DNA of 64,000 nucleotides from Hyalella azteca (taxonomy: Eukaryota > Arthropoda > Malacostraca > Amphipoda > Hyalellidae). Within the stretch, counting starts at the first letter, position 1. Every line of letters starts with the position of its first letter. The notes under the pieces were generated by a model. It was not told the origin of the DNA. It did not search any database and worked only from the letters and a program-made list of their open reading frames with translations. Positions 1-12,458 of the stretch are shown piece after piece. The stretch lies in the NCBI RefSeq assembly GCF_000764305.2, contig NW_025932613.1:178943-242942 (forward strand), in the 5' to 3' direction. Position numbers and translations under genes: made by a program.

Positions 1-53
1 AGCCTGCCTGCGCGACCAGTTTTAGGGGCACTCATAAAAACAAGTGTTCAGTC

Positions 54-682
54 TTTAGTTAACTGTAACCAGGGCGTAAACAACTGCAGCAGTATAGCGT
101 TAGTTAACTGTAACCATGGCGTGAACAACTGCAGCAGTAGTGTTAGTTAAACATGTTAGTTAGTTAAACATGGCGTAAACAACTGCAGCTCTAGTGTAAA
201 CTGCTGTAGTAGTGTTAGTTAACTGTAACTATTGCGTAAACAACTGCAACAGTAGTGTAAAAAACTGCATCAGTAGTGTTAGTTAACTGTAACTATGGCA
301 TAAGCAACTGCAACAGTAGTGTAAACAACTGCTGCAGTAGTGTTAGTTAACTGTAACTATGGCGTAAGCAACTGCAACAGTAGTGTGAACAAATGCATCA
401 GTCGTGTTAGTTAACTGTAGCTATTGCGTAAACAACTGCAACAGTAGTGTAAACAACTGCAGCAGTAGTGTTAGTTAACTGTAAACATGGCGTAAACAAC
501 AGCAGCAGTAGTGTTAGTTAACTGTAAACATGGCGTAAATAACTGCAGCAGTAGTGTTAGTTAACTTTAAACATGGCGTAAACAACTGCAGCAGTAGTGT
601 AAACAACTGCACCAGTATATAGTGTTAGTTAACTGTAACCATGGCGTTAACAACTGCAGCAGTAGTGTAAACAACTGTGCAG
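54..682. repeat. Minisatellite, about 43-bp unit with 21-bp sub-unit
   Basis: About a dozen imperfect copies of a unit beginning TGTTAGTTAACTGTAA and ending AACTGCAGCAGTAG. A shorter 21-bp piece (TGTAAACAACTGCAGCAGTA) is interspersed, so period lengths alternate between about 43 and 64. Copies differ by scattered substitutions, which suggests an old, genuine array. No gene seen. Confidence 0.9.
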
Positions 683-950
683 TGCTCTAAGATACTTCAC
701 TAGCGGTGTCAACAATTGTACAGCGTTGTAGGGAACTGCAACATAGGTGTTGACTGCAATAGCATTGTTGTTTACATCTGTGGTTGATAACGCTACTGTT
801 GATGAATGATGCAAGTCGCCATTATTCAATTGAGCATCTACACATGATAGTAAACTGATACTATAAAGCATACCAAATTCCTTGGCATCATACTAATATT
901 CGAACACATCTGCTTACCATATATTTTTTAAGCTAATCGTGTGCAACATA
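683..950. other. Unassigned spacer
   Basis: Transition from the array into AT-rich DNA. A short open frame on the minus strand here is built partly from array sequence and has no recognisable family. It ends at the TA dinucleotide (949-950) used as target site by the neighbouring Tc1-like element. Confidence 0.5.
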
Positions 951-2216
951 CATGGGTTGGACAAAATAAGGGAAACGCGTAACATCTTAATATTCGAATA
1001 TGTTATAAACAATGAAAACGTAACATATTTTTATGTTTTATTGTTTTTTGTTGCTGCTGATTGATTTTTATCCGTGCTCAGATAGTCTATAACCTAACCT
1101 ATACATGGCAAATCTCTATGACTTTCAAAGAGGCCAAATTATTGGTGCCTTATGGCAGCTGCTAGTGTGACAGAAACTTCCCGAATCCTTAACGTTTCTA
1201 GAGGTACTGTCTCAAAAGTAATGACTGCTTTTGAAAGAGAAGGAAAAACGTACTTGACAAAGCACAGGTCTGGCCGAAAGGTGAAGTTTTCGGAGAGAGA
1301 CCATCGGTAGCTTAATCGAATCGTGAGGGACAATAGAAAGACCGCGGCTGTTAAAATTACTGTTCACCTCAATGGGCACATATAGAGCCCAGTTTCCATA
1401 AAGACTGTCCGCCGAGAGCTGCACAGATCTGGATTCTATGGGAGAGCTGAAAATATAAAAAACTTGAAAGCTTGTGTTTCAATTACAAATGCAATGCGTT
1501 TAGAGTGGTGTAAAAACCTCCAAAATTGGTTCCTCGAGCAGTGGAAAAATGTGAGGTTCTCTGACGAAGCATCGTTAACCTTATTTCAAGTATCTGGCCG
1601 AGTTTACGTTTCGAAACAGCCAAAAAGTCATTTAGTCCAAACTGCCTCCTCCCAACCGTAAAACATGACGGGGGATCTATGGTGATCTGTGGTGCTATTT
1701 CTTGAAAATTCGGCGCACCAATGATTTCTCTTCATAGAAGAATCAACAGCCGTGACTATTTAGGAATTTTGCAGGACCAAGTTCATACAATGGATTAAGC
1801 ACTGTTTCTGGAGGGGAACGCAATATTTCAAGATGCCAATGCCCGTATCTATACAGCTTGAATTGTAAAAAATGGCTCAAAGAACATTCTAATGAAGTTG
1901 AGCATCTCATTTGGCTACCACAATCACCAGACCTGAATATTATCGAGCATTTGTGGTCGATTTTATAGATGTAGGTCAGAAGTCGATTCCCGCCGCCATC
2001 GTCTTTAAAAGAATTGAAGGGAATTTTAACTGAAGAATGTGTTAAAATTCCTTTGGAAGCAATTCACTATTTGTATGATTAGCGGAGAATTACCTCGGAG
2101 ACCTCGGAGAATTAGCGGAGAATTAGCGCTGTAATTGCCGCAAAACGTGGTCCTACACCATACTAAAATATATTTTGTGGATTTCTCAGGTGCTTCCCTT
2201 ATTTTTTTAACCTCTG
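951..2216 (+). mobile_element. Tc1-like DNA transposon, full length, degenerate
   Basis: This 1,266-bp element has imperfect terminal inverted repeats: the left end starts CATGGGTTGGACAAAATAAG and the right end, read in reverse, starts CAGAGGTTAAAAAAATAAGG. It is flanked by TA on both sides (949-950 and 2217-2218), the standard target duplication of Tc1/mariner elements. The interior holds a decayed transposase on the same strand. Both ends and the target duplication are present, so it inserted as a complete unit and then decayed. It cannot move by itself because the transposase is broken. Confidence 0.88.
1105..2083 (+). pseudogene. Tc1-family transposase pseudogene
   Basis: A transposase of this family cuts and pastes the element using a DDE catalytic triad. 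The conceptual translation, stitched across frames, begins with a paired-type DNA-binding region (NLYDFQRGQIIGA, then SVTETSRILNVSRGTVSKV, then HRSGRKVKFSERD). The catalytic region shows first D in FSDEA (1563-1565), second D in FQDANARIYTA (1832-1834), and E in SPDLNIIEHLW (1945-1947). The second D and E are about 36 codons apart by position, but the spacing is not a multiple of three, so a frameshift lies between them. A frameshift near codon 16 and several stops (for example after SERDHR and after NGHI) make it non-functional. The longest intact piece is 1464-1661. Confidence 0.85.
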
Positions 2217-3300
2217 TATACATATTGTAAGATGTAGACTAAAACTGTCTATAATGTTTTTCATATATCACTCATCATGCGCCCAAGGGCAGCTGGAGAG
2301 GGTTAGTAGCTATTATGCGTTTCATTATAAAGAAGTCAGAGAGGTCGTTCAGTAGGACCCATTCATTTGATTCATTTCCGTTTACCTTCAATCAAACTCT
2401 ATAGAAGAAGAGATATTATCTGAAGAAGATGTTATCTTCTTCAGAGAGCTTCAATCGAGCGAGCGGGTCTAAAAAATCTCCATACATCCGACGCTGAATG
2501 ATTTATGGTCCCGACACGCGAGTCGGCAGCACATAGAAATTTTTGCGTGCCAATCGTTCTTTTTCTGGAGCGATCATCCCTCATGAGGAGTCCCTCTTAA
2601 TCTTTCATCAGAAGTCCCTCATCATTCCTCAACAAGGGTCAGACCCTTAACCCTATCGAGGCCTCTCACATTTGATAGGGTCAAACCCTTGGCCCTATTG
2701 AGGCCTCTCTGATCTCATGTCGACGTCTTTCATCACAGCAAGGCCTCGTTAGTATATATCAGCTATACCATGTGTGGTCCCTGCACTAGTAAGCATTTCG
2801 ACCAATTATAGCTCGGCGCGCAAATGTTCCTACCGGTGTGATAAAGTTGAGCGAACTTCCCGTTGAATTAAAAACTATGATGGTACAACCGAAGAGTTTT
2901 TACCGCCATGCGTTCAGATGACGCTTCACAGGTCGCTGACTCTTGGCGTGCAGAATATTCAGTGCACGAAAGTTTGTATTCTCTAGGCGTCTCTGGGCGG
3001 ACGGCGTCGCGGGCAGCCGAGCGCGGCGAGCGCCGGTCAGGCGAAACCTGGACCATCAACCGCGGCTTCCTGCGTCGACTCATGAACCTTTCACCACAAG
3101 TTGGTTCCTCCGTAAGTCGAAATTTCGCACGCAGTGCTTAACGCCGGCGTAGAATCTACAGATGCGCTTTATGATAACAATTTTAAAAAAAGAATTCATT
3201 TATCTTTTTGCACTTGCATTTACTTATATTAATTGTTTGTCTTGATTCTAATTCATGAAGTAGATAAAATTAAAAGCATTTCAACATGACCTGCTAGATT
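2217..3300. other. Unassigned intergenic DNA
   Basis: No coding pattern is convincing. A GC-richer patch at 2,890-3,140 opens several overlapping frames on both strands but has no recognisable domain. The segment at 2,575-2,750 has loose repeats of AGGGTCAGACCCTT-like and GAGGCCTCTC-like words. A short perfect hairpin lies at 2,419-2,445. Confidence 0.5.
2419..2445. other. Perfect 12-bp hairpin
   Basis: TCTGAAGAAGAT, a 3-base GTT loop, then ATCTTCTTCAGA. No promoter or terminator context is visible; it may be chance in purine/pyrimidine-rich DNA. Confidence 0.6.
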
Positions 3301-3317
3301 AGACAGGAAGAATTTAC

Positions 3318-3505
3318 TCACTGTGTTACAAAGGTTTTTACCTTCTGTGTCACAGGTTTTACCCTCTTTCATTGAAAGAATTTTACCTTCTGTATTACAA
3401 AGATTTTCCCCCTGTGTTACAGGAGCTTTTAGCCGCGGTATCGCAAAAGCTTTTACCTTCTTTATTGCTGAGGTTTTTAGCCTGTGTATTACAGACGTTT
3501 TCATT
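3318..3505. repeat. Degenerate tandem repeat, about 30-bp unit
   Basis: Diverged copies of a unit resembling TTTTACCTTCTGTGTTACAA recur about six times. Because the period is near a multiple of three, the stretch stays open on both strands, which explains the short reading frames here. Confidence 0.7.
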
Positions 3506-5542
3506 CATTATGTTACGTAGTTCTTTTTACCTAGACAGGGATTAAATGTCAGGTGCTTCTGTCGTCATATGGCAAGACCAAAAATAAAAATTATGTCATG
3601 AGAGTTTGGTTTGTTCTGCGCTTTCGATTATCTAAAGTCAAGATTTACAGCTGGGCGGGTTCTTTTGTTTCGCCATATTTCCTAGAGACATGAAAAGTTT
3701 CCTCGTTAAACTTGTGTCGTGAACTCAAACTTTTTGCTGCCTAGGATGTAGGAGGCTGAACAAATTTTTATGATGATCATAAGTTTTTTCGTTACCATTA
3801 CGTTAGACTCCATGTGTTCGCTCATGGTAATTCAGGAATTTGCCGCACCATGATCGTTTTCAGCCTGGTAATATTGAATACCTTGCCATGATTGTTGAAC
3901 GATTATATATAATCCTCTAATAATTTTAACGCGTGCACGCATAGTGTCCTGGTACCAATAATTCCTTAGTACTTCAAAACATTACCTCTAAGTCTAAGGT
4001 AATAGTTTGAGTCGCAGTAGTTAGAGTGGTAGCTAGTCATACCAGAGTACCGCACGATTGTCGGTCCTAAGTGTGCAATAGATAAGCATCTTGGTCATCA
4101 TCATAAAATCTTATATTATCTTATTTTATCTTATATTAGCGAGTGCTTGAAGCATTTATTAAAGTAGAAAATGCGTTCAGTCTCCCTTTCGTGTTTTGAC
4201 CTAAAGATGTGCTGAAATTTTGAATGCCTGGGTGCAATCTATCAGGTGCAGTCTGGCCCTGAGCAAGCATTTCAAAATCGACAGATTTTCTATTCTAAGG
4301 ACACAAGTTTTTAAATATATCACGTTAGTCAATGCCTTAATGAATTATCGTAAAAAAATTTCAATTTGACATTACAATCTTTTAATAAGGAGTTTTGACC
4401 CATGAAAAAAAAACTAATACAAAAAAATATTAGCTTCTCCAATAAAAGTTTTCTACTGTCATCAAATGTTGCAATTTTCTTTATCAACTAGAGGAGAGAC
4501 TGCTATAATTTGTAGGAATTGTTACCGAACCGGTCACCGACTCTCTGTCGTCTGCCTAGAGAAGATGGAGTCATCATGGAGACTGATATATGTGTTCTGT
4601 GCACCCTGGCTTCTGTACTTGAATAAAATGTGTTTTCTTGCCTCCTTTAATTCGTTCAATGAAAATTAACGAACAAATTACAACTGTTAACGGAAAAATC
4701 TAAAAGTTGGCTCCCACATAAAAAATTAAAAAAAATTAACTCAAAGCATTTTATAGACTTCATAGAATTCTGATCCGAATCCCATATTAGCAAGACTGAA
4801 AATTCAAATAAATTGACAGAAACAAGCGTTTGTTATAAAATCTAACATTTTAAGGACCTGATGGCCCTGGTGTTATTCGGAAATGTAAATTTATCATTAT
4901 ACTATAGTTTATACATTACCCTCGAGCTTTATCTATTACAATACCTGTGCAAATCATAATCTTTCTGTAGGCGAACAAGAGATGTAAGGTGAAAGTTATT
5001 TAAAAATTCCTCTCACAATTTTCACTGTTGTCACGATGATATCTATCAGCTCCTCAGAGTAGAGTGAATGTCTCTTGCAGATTTACAGTCTCTGTAAAAT
5101 TTCCCTATTTTTTACCGACCCCAATAACACTGATTGAATGACGAAACGCGTCGCCTGATCTACTGAGAAAAAGTCTCTTTGAAAGGCCTTGCCTAAAGAA
5201 TGTTTTTATTTGGTGTCAAAACCTGAACGAAAAGTTCAGTTTGTGGCCCAAACACACACACACACACAAAAAAAAGAAAGGGCGGCATCAATGACCACAG
5301 CGTCCATCATGATCAGCTGAGATAAATCCATTAAAGATTGTTATATAAATACAGTTCACTGTAATTAAATCTGTTCATGAAGCTAAATGACGTCCCTGCT
5401 ACAGCAACGTGTCCGCTTAACTTAAAGTTAACTCTGAACAAACCAGCAGTTAGAAGAAGGGAAATGAAATAGAATAAATGAATTTACATGGATAATTAAA
5501 TTAAATTGGCAAACGTTCGTCAAATCTTATCGTTCACGTGAA
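3506..5542. other. Unassigned AT-rich DNA
   Basis: I see no gene. The stretch contains a short CA run at about 5,249-5,268 followed by poly-A, and AT-rich sequence with many stops in all frames. The open frame at 4,466-4,669 has no family signature. Confidence 0.5.
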
Positions 5543-5868
5543 TGATAGATTGATCACGTTCTAGAGATTGCTCCCTAACGTGCATGATAGATTGATCACG
5601 TTCTAGAGATTGCTTCCTAACGTGCATGATTGATTGATCACGTTCTAGAGATTGCTTCCTAACGTGCATGATTGATTGACCACGTTCTAGAGATTGCTTC
5701 CTAACGTGCATGATTGATTGATCACGTTCTAGAGATTGCTTCCTAACGTGCATGATTGATTGATCACGTTCTAGAGATTGCTTCCTAACGTGCATGATTG
5801 ATTGATCACGTTCTAGAGATTGCTTCCTTACGTGCATGATTGATCACGTTCTAGAGATTGCTTCCTAT
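5543..5868. repeat. Minisatellite, 42-bp unit, about 8 copies
   Basis: The unit begins TGATCACGTTCTAGAGATTG and continues CTTCCTAACGTGCATGATTGAT, with single-base differences between copies. The 42-bp period is a multiple of three, so the minus strand reads as a 14-residue peptide repeat; this is a repeat artefact and not evidence of a protein. Confidence 0.93.
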
Positions 5869-7302
5869 AACAACAAGTTCGATGCTCTTGGGATTTGAGG
5901 TCGAATGCGGGGACTTCAGCCCCACAATTAAACCCACCGGAAATGCTCAATACTTTGATGATTATGATGTTATATGTTAAACTATATAGTACGTTGACTA
6001 TGATGAGCACAATATACAACAAAAAAGACGCTATCATCGCATTCAATCGAAAATCTGATCAAGTGACTGCCTTACAGTATTATATATTTATCCTGCAATA
6101 AATGAAGCGCTCGTCTCGGAGGATGAGGGACCAAGGCGGGAAGACGAGCCCCTGAAATGCCTTGCAATTACGAAAGAAACTGTTAAGGTTTTCTGTGTGG
6201 TCGCGGTAGGCGCTTATAAGACCTCTATTTTCACTAACATAATAATTTATTCTGTACGTGTCAGGTTACGCCATTACACCCACTACCATCCTGCTTGAGA
6301 ACTTCAGTGTTCGTGACAGTTCAGCCTGGTATATTGAGATGATATCACGAACTGGTCACATAATCCTTACTCTCTCTCAATTATTTGGTACGTCCAAAAT
6401 GTAGCTACAAAATTCGACGCAATCACTTGCACTTTCAATGGTGAATAAATGTTCCTCCTGAGTTAAAATACTTTCGTTGTGCAAGTAGTCGTAATTTTTA
6501 ATTAAGAATATGGAACTTTTCTCCGATATAAATTTTGCCAGTAAAGTAACTTCTATTCTCAAAAACTTCTACGCATAGATTTTATGTTGAAATAACGTTT
6601 GAAAACTTGTAAACACTGCATATATGTGGTGACTATCTACCTCACTATTCAGGAAGGTTTTCTCCTCGGTACAGCGTGTGGGCACGAGTTTAAGATGTCA
6701 CTAAAGCTTAAGTTTTTAATAACTGCGCTGCACGGATAAGATCGCCTAAGTAAACCTGAGGGTGCGGTCATGAAAGAAACTCTGTACCTTACGCCAGCCC
6801 GCCGCGTTATCAAATATTTACGGGGCAGGAAGCTGCACAAACCTCACAAGAATGTCAAGCTCGCGACTCTGTTTTAAATTTACTGGCGGTTTATAGATAG
6901 CAGATGCGAGGCTTTATAGAGACGGCCGACCTTGACGTGCCTATAATTTTTAACAATTTTTCAGCGCAATGGGCTTTGGCAGCTGGATGGATTTGGAGAT
7001 AATTGAGGCCGAATTAGGTCTATTCGACCGTCTGGCATCAATAAGCCAATAAACATTTTTAACGCAGGCTGGTCGACATATGATATCTACGCTGCCTCCA
7101 TTCGGCCGGGTTACTTAATTAGGCCTCACCACCACCAATGATGACTGGCTCAGCCCTGTTGCCAACACATCGCTGAAGACAATGCAAGTCTCGTGTCTTG
7201 TTTCGTCTCCAAGCATCGCATGCATTAAGACACGTTTATCTCGGCATCGTTAAATTCCGATCGGTGGCAGTGGAGCTAACAAACTATCGTGATCGCCACA
7301 CA
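5869..7302. other. Unassigned intergenic DNA
   Basis: No recognisable gene, RNA or mobile element. Small open frames on both strands lack similarity, start context and splice structure. Confidence 0.5.
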
Positions 7303-7475
7303 GTGTTCAGGCAACACGACACAGTCAACACGGCAACACGACTGTCAGGCAACACGACTGTCAGGCAACACGACTGTCAGGCAACACGACTGTCAGTCAA
7401 CACGACAACACGACTGTCAGTCAACGAGGCAACACGACTGTCAGTCAACACGACAACACGGCTGTCAGTCAGTAT
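7303..7475. repeat. Short-period tandem repeat (GGCAACACGACTGTCA)
   Basis: A 16-bp unit GGCAACACGACTGTCA alternates with an extended form, GTCAACACGACAACACGACT followed by GTCA. About nine copies in total. Confidence 0.85.
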
Positions 7476-8051
7476 CAACAGTGCTAGGAAGCCTGCCAAT
7501 GTTGATTGATTTACAGTCTGTCAATTCGTTTCTTGACGTCATCGATGTTGCTAACAATTGTAAACTCCCTTTCTGTAACAGTGGAACATTTTTGTTCGTT
7601 ACCGAATCTTTCGCTGTCAAGGCTCTCGTTAGACTCTGAATAAATGGAGTCTAACGAACTCACTTCAACTCACAAAAACTAGAACCTACGACTAGCCTCA
7701 GTTAGCTTCACGATGGTAATTATTCAGCCATGAGCCTGCACTTTGAATTCTGAGTTATGTATGCGATCAGATAATTGGTCTTGCCTTCGTTTTACTTACG
7801 TGGAAGACTCAAGTCTTCTTGGAACGCAAAGCTTCTCGTGCTCTGAAATTACTTAATGGCCGTTGGCTGCTGCGGGTCGCTCTTGCCCTCAAGTATGGCG
7901 TAGAGAAAATATGGCTGCAGCTCAATGTACTTGCTCTTTAATTTACGACGGCCTGGCCATTATCTAGTGACCAACGGACTGGCCATTATCCGGTGACCGG
8001 CAGCTGGCCATTAGCCTGAGTGAGGCGATCGATGTAGGGACGACCTCAAGC

Positions 8052-8155
8052 AGCGTGGCCCTGTCCGGCACTCTGGTGCCAGCTGCTGTTCCTGTCACTC
8101 TGGTGCCAGCAGCTGTTCCTGCACTCTGGTGCCAGCAGCTGTTCCTGGCACTGCA
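8052..8155. repeat. Minisatellite, outlying block of the 8.75-kb array
   Basis: About three copies of the unit CACTCTGGTGCCAGCAGCTG followed by TTCCTG, the same family as the large array starting about 600 bp downstream. Confidence 0.85.
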
Positions 8156-8335
8156 GAACACTGTCCGTCACTTGATGATCGAGCAGGAACACTGTCCATC
8201 CCTTGATGATCGAGCTGGAACACTGTCCGTCACTTGATGATCGAGCTGGAATACTGTCCGTCACTTGATGATCGAGCTGGAACAGTGTTTGTCCTTTGAT
8301 GTGTCAGAAGGAACGGTGCCCATCCTTTGATGATC
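8156..8335. repeat. Minisatellite, about 32-bp unit, about 5 copies
   Basis: Unit beginning CTGTCCGTCACTTGATGATC and continuing GAGCTGGAACA. It is immediately downstream of, and different from, the GCCAGCAGCTG block. Confidence 0.88.
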
Positions 8336-8499
8336 AAGCAGGCACGTGAACAGGCATGAATTGTGTTCTTCTAAACTTTATTTTTTTATAATTTAACTTT
8401 TTTTTCGCGCACGTGATGCACGATTGAAGAGACAGCTTAACTCCGTTGAAAATGTATTTTTTTTGTGGTTAAGGATGAAAGTCAGCCGTCTTTTGTATG

Positions 8500-8745
8500 G
8501 CCTTGCTACGGCCGTAATTCATGGCTCTGTACGGCTTTGGTACGGCTGTAATTTTTGGCTCTGTTCGGATTTAGAGTAGTCGTAATATTTGGCTCTGTAC
8601 GGCTTTGATATGGTCGTTATTCTTGGCTCTGTACGGTTTTAATACGGCCGTAATTCAGGCTTCGTACCTTTGGGACATCCGTGATTCGTGGCTTGCTCTG
8701 TAATACTTTGTGGTATGGCCGTACTTCTTGACTCTGTACGGCTTT
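8500..8745. repeat. Degenerate tandem repeat (GGCTCTGTACGGCTTTG)
   Basis: Around six diverged copies of a 35-45-bp unit containing GGCTCTGTACGGCTTTGGTA and CGTAATTC-like words. Confidence 0.75.
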
Positions 8746-8753
8746 AGCGGCTG

Positions 8754-9848
8754 TGGTTCTTACACTGCCCTGTCACTCTGGTGCCAGCAGCTGTTCCTGT
8801 CACTGCCCTGTCACTCTGGTGCCAGCAGCTGTTCCTGTCACTGCTCTGTCACTCTGGTGCCAGCAGCTGTTTCTGTCACTGCCCTGTCACTATGGTGCCA
8901 GCAGCTGTTCCTGTCACTCTGGTGCCAGCAGCTGTTCCTGGCACTCTGGTGCCAGCAGCTGTTCCTGACAATGCCTGTCACTCTTATGCCAGTAGCTGTT
9001 CCTGGCACTGCCCTGTCACTGTCTTGTCACTCTGGTGCCAGCGGCTGTTCCTGGCACTGTCCTGTTACTCTGGTGCCAGCGGCTGTTCCTGGCACTGTCC
9101 TGTCACTCTGGTGCCAGCGGCTGTTCCTGGCACTGTCCTGTCGCTGTCTTGTCACTCTGGTGCCAGCGGCTGTTCCTGGCACTGTCCTGTCATTCTGGTG
9201 CCAGCAGCTGTTCCTGGCACTGTCCTGTCACTCTGGTGCCAGCAGCTGTTTCTGGCACTGTCCTGTCACTCTGGTGCCAGCAGCTGTTCCTTGCACTGCC
9301 GTCACTCTGGTGCCAGCAGCTGTTCCTGACACTGCCCTGTCACTCTGGTGCCAGCGGCTGTTCCTGACACTGCCCTGTCACTCTGGTGTCAGCAGCTGTT
9401 CCTGGCACTGCCCTGTCACTCTGGTGTCAGCAGCTGTTCCTGGTACTGCCCTGTCACTCTGGTGTCAGCAGCTGTTCCTGGCACTGCCGTCACTCTGGTG
9501 CCAGCAGCTGTTCCTGACACTGCCCTGTCACTCTGGTGTCAGCAGCTGTTCCTGGCACTGCCGTCACTCTGGTGCCAGCAGCTGTTCCTGATGTCACTCT
9601 GGTGCCAGCAGCTGTTCCTGGCACTGCCGTCACTCTGGTGCCAGCAGCTGTTCCTGGCACTGCCCTGTCACTCTGGTGCCAGCAGCAGTTCCTGGCACTG
9701 CCGTCACTCTGGTGCCAGCAGCTGTTCCTGACACTGCCCTGGCACTCTGGTGCCAGCAGCTGTTCCTGACACTGCCCTGTCACTCTGGTGCCAGCAGCTG
9801 TTCCTGGCACTGCCCTGTCACTCTGGTGCCAGCAGCCGTTCCTGGCAC
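8754..9848. repeat. Large minisatellite, 35-38-bp unit, about 30 copies
   Basis: Unit CACTCTGGTGCCAGCAGCTG followed by TTCCTGGCACTGCCCTGT. Length variants arise from a CTGT/GTC spacer and from doubled CCTGTCACTGTCTTGTCACT pieces. Every copy contains CAGCTG or a one-base variant. All forward frames and some reverse frames stay open through it, producing spurious proteins of up to 293 residues. Copy-to-copy variation argues for a real genomic array. Confidence 0.95.
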
Positions 9849-11058
9849 TAAAACTTGCGGTACACTTCCCGCTGCTGGCAGACGTCGTCATCATACCAAA
9901 AGTTCAACATGAACTTACCTGCTAGCGTAACAACTTGTCGTGTTATGGAGTATACGCGGCGCCTTTGATGGCGGTTATGTATGAATTTCGGTTACAAAAA
10001 TCTTTTATGATAAATTGCAGCAGCTCCTCATTAGCCTCGCTAAGTTATCCTTGCTTGCAACGGAAACCTTAATTGGATGTGGTATATATTTTTGATCTTG
10101 GGATCTCGACGACTCAGCCACATTCATATGATCCAGTTTGGTCTAATTAGTCTCAAGAAGTTGTCAATCTAACGCTTCAGAGGATTTGCATCGTAATGTT
10201 CTTAATGATATCTTCCATGATTCTTTGTAGCAAACTATATATAGAGTCCTTGGAGGATCATTGAGATCAAAGACTCCAGGAAGCCTTCAAAGATTCATTT
10301 GTTTCCATCGTGACTATTTTCGTTGTAATTCTATTCTATTTGAAATTTTTGCTGACGAATAAGTGGCTTGAAAACTTCCGAGCATAAGTTCTTGTGATCG
10401 GCAAGATAAAAAAGGCAGGCAGACACGACGACTGCCAATCAAAACAGCTAAGCCGCATTGATTTCTCATGAAGCTCACGGGGCTTCCAGGACTGTTCCTC
10501 ATATGTTCTGAGCGTGAAATGAACATCATGGAACTCTCATTGCCAGCATGATGAGTGTCCACAACGTTATTCATTGCAGCAGCCATCATATTAATATCTT
10601 TTATTTCACTATCACTAACCAAGGATCGTGCGCTGATATCAATCAATTATTAATAAATCATAACTATTACTAATAAATTCTTGATTTGTTGGATGTATTG
10701 AAAGTTGCTTGAGTTGAAAGGACACGAGTAATGTTTTGCTTGGGACCTCGAGGGACCTTATAGGCACCCGTTGTTCTTGCAGGTCTTATGGTTATGGGAA
10801 CTTAATATGACCCCAATAGAATAGAATAAAAGTGTCGGGATTATAGAAATAGGCCCATGGCCTGTTGCCGATTCTTGAATTTTTCGTGACTTGATTCACA
10901 AGGGATCCGGCCTTTGGAACCCGATCTTTCAATAACTGACGATTGATTGAGATAGCTGCTGGACTTATTGCCTGGTCCGTAATTTGCTAGGCATTTTAAG
11001 ACTGAACATATGCTCCTGCATAGCTTCGTCTAGTCTGAATAACGGCAGAAGATTACTA
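9849..11058. other. Unassigned intergenic DNA
   Basis: No gene recognised. A 110-codon minus-strand frame (10,314-10,646) is the longest non-repetitive one, but it has no domain I can name and no clear splice context. Confidence 0.45.
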
Positions 11059-11170
11059 CAATAACAGCGCAATACGGCCACAATAACGGCACAATATTGC
11101 AACAGTAGCGGCAAAATATTGCAACAATAGCGGCAAAAAATGGCCACAATAGCCGCACAATGCAGGTCAA
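11059..11170. repeat. Tandem repeat, about 22-bp unit
   Basis: Copies of a unit like ACAATAACGGCACAATATTG with substitutions, about five in all. Confidence 0.8.
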
Positions 11171-11277
11171 GAGCAGGTTGCGCACGCAGCATCGATCACT
11201 CGTGCAGCGCTAAAGTCGCCACCACTAAAGTGAGGTTCTAATGAAGCCCCGGCGAGTCTCTACAGCCGAGAAATTGC

Positions 11278-11725
11278 CGTTATTCGTCCCTGTCAAAGGT
11301 TAGCCTTGTTATTCGTCCCGGCCAAAGGTTAGCCTTGTTATTCGTCCCTGTCAGAGGTTAGCCTTGTTATTCGTCCCTGATGTCCCTGCCAAAGGTTAGC
11401 CTTATTATCTGTCCCTGCTAAAGGTTAGCCTTATTATCTGTCCCTGCCAAAGGTTAGCCTTATTATCTGTCCCTGCCAAAGGTTAGCCTTATTATCTGTC
11501 CCTGCCAAAGGTTAGCCTTATTATATGTCCCTGCCAAAGGTTAGCCTTATTATCTGTCCCTACCAAAGGTTAGCCCTATTATCTGTCCCTGCCAGAGGTT
11601 AGCCTTATTATCTGTCCCTGGGTAGAGGTTAGCCTTATTATATATCCCTGCCAGAGGTTAGCCTTATTATCTGTCCCTGCCAAAGGTTAGCCTTATTATC
11701 TGTCCCTGCCAAAGGTTATCCTCGT
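11278..11725. repeat. Minisatellite, 29-bp unit, about 16 copies
   Basis: Unit TCCCTGCCAAAGGTTAGCCT plus TATTATCTG. Left-hand copies carry TTGTTATTCG in place of TTATTATCTG, so two sub-families sit side by side. Confidence 0.94.
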
Positions 11726-11857
11726 TATTAGTTAACCTTGCACTCGAGTCAAGTTTGTGTTTTATCTCTTTCATGGCGAGCGCCGCGTCACGCGAGGTGT
11801 CGTGCTCGCGCTCCATCAGTCGCTTCATTCTGTGCTTACGTCCCGCCCTGCCTTGCT

Positions 11858-12070
11858 GCCAATTACAGCCGCTACATCGGCGGCCAATTTTGGACAGGAC
11901 AACGGTTTTACTGGCAGAGTTTGTGTGCTGCTCGTTCTTGGAGCCAATTATAGCTGCTACATCGGCGGCCAATTTTGGATAGGACAACGGTTTTACTGGC
12001 AGAACTTGTGTGCTGCTCAGTCTTGAAGCCAATTACAGGCGCAATATCGGCGGCCAGTCTTGGCCCGGCA
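11858..12070. repeat. Tandem repeat, 85-bp unit, 2.5 copies
   Basis: Units starting GCCAATTACAGCCGCTACAT, GCCAATTATAGCTGCTACAT and GCCAATTACAGGCGCAATAT occur at 11,858, 11,943 and 12,028, exactly 85 bp apart. Short open frames on both strands are by-products. Confidence 0.9.
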
Positions 12071-12458
12071 ATTTTACCAGCGTGTTTTGGCCCCTCTGTG
12101 TTTATATACCATTAAAGTCGAGATAAACTTAAGACTGAATGAGAAGATCTGACAATTCTGCCTTCGGCCAATTACTGCCGATCTAAACCCGCCGGATATT
12201 TTCCGGTTTTTTGATTGTCTTGGCAACAAAATTTACATGTTTGCTAGAATTCGGGCCATTCATAAATTACGTACGAGACTCTAAAAGCAAATCAAGGACA
12301 ACTTCGAACATGTCATTCGTTATTCAAACTATTGACTCACCACTCACTCACGCAAGCTGTTCGCGGTACTCATCGAATATCCACTCTTGAGTAACAGATC
12401 TGAGACTTACTTCACTACACGGCTATATCTTGACGCATTACGCAGCAGCTCGTTCTGT

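Noticed and set aside
5520..5837. Minus-strand 105-residue frame with 14-residue repeats
   Set aside because: Product of the 42-bp minisatellite.
8710..9912. Open frames of up to 293 residues rich in Cys, Leu and Trp
   Set aside because: Translations of the 35-38-bp minisatellite in all forward frames and some reverse frames.
10314..10646. 110-residue minus-strand frame in non-repetitive DNA
   Set aside because: The composition is plausible but I see no family motif, splice sites or neighbouring exons. Length is within chance for 64 kb in six frames.
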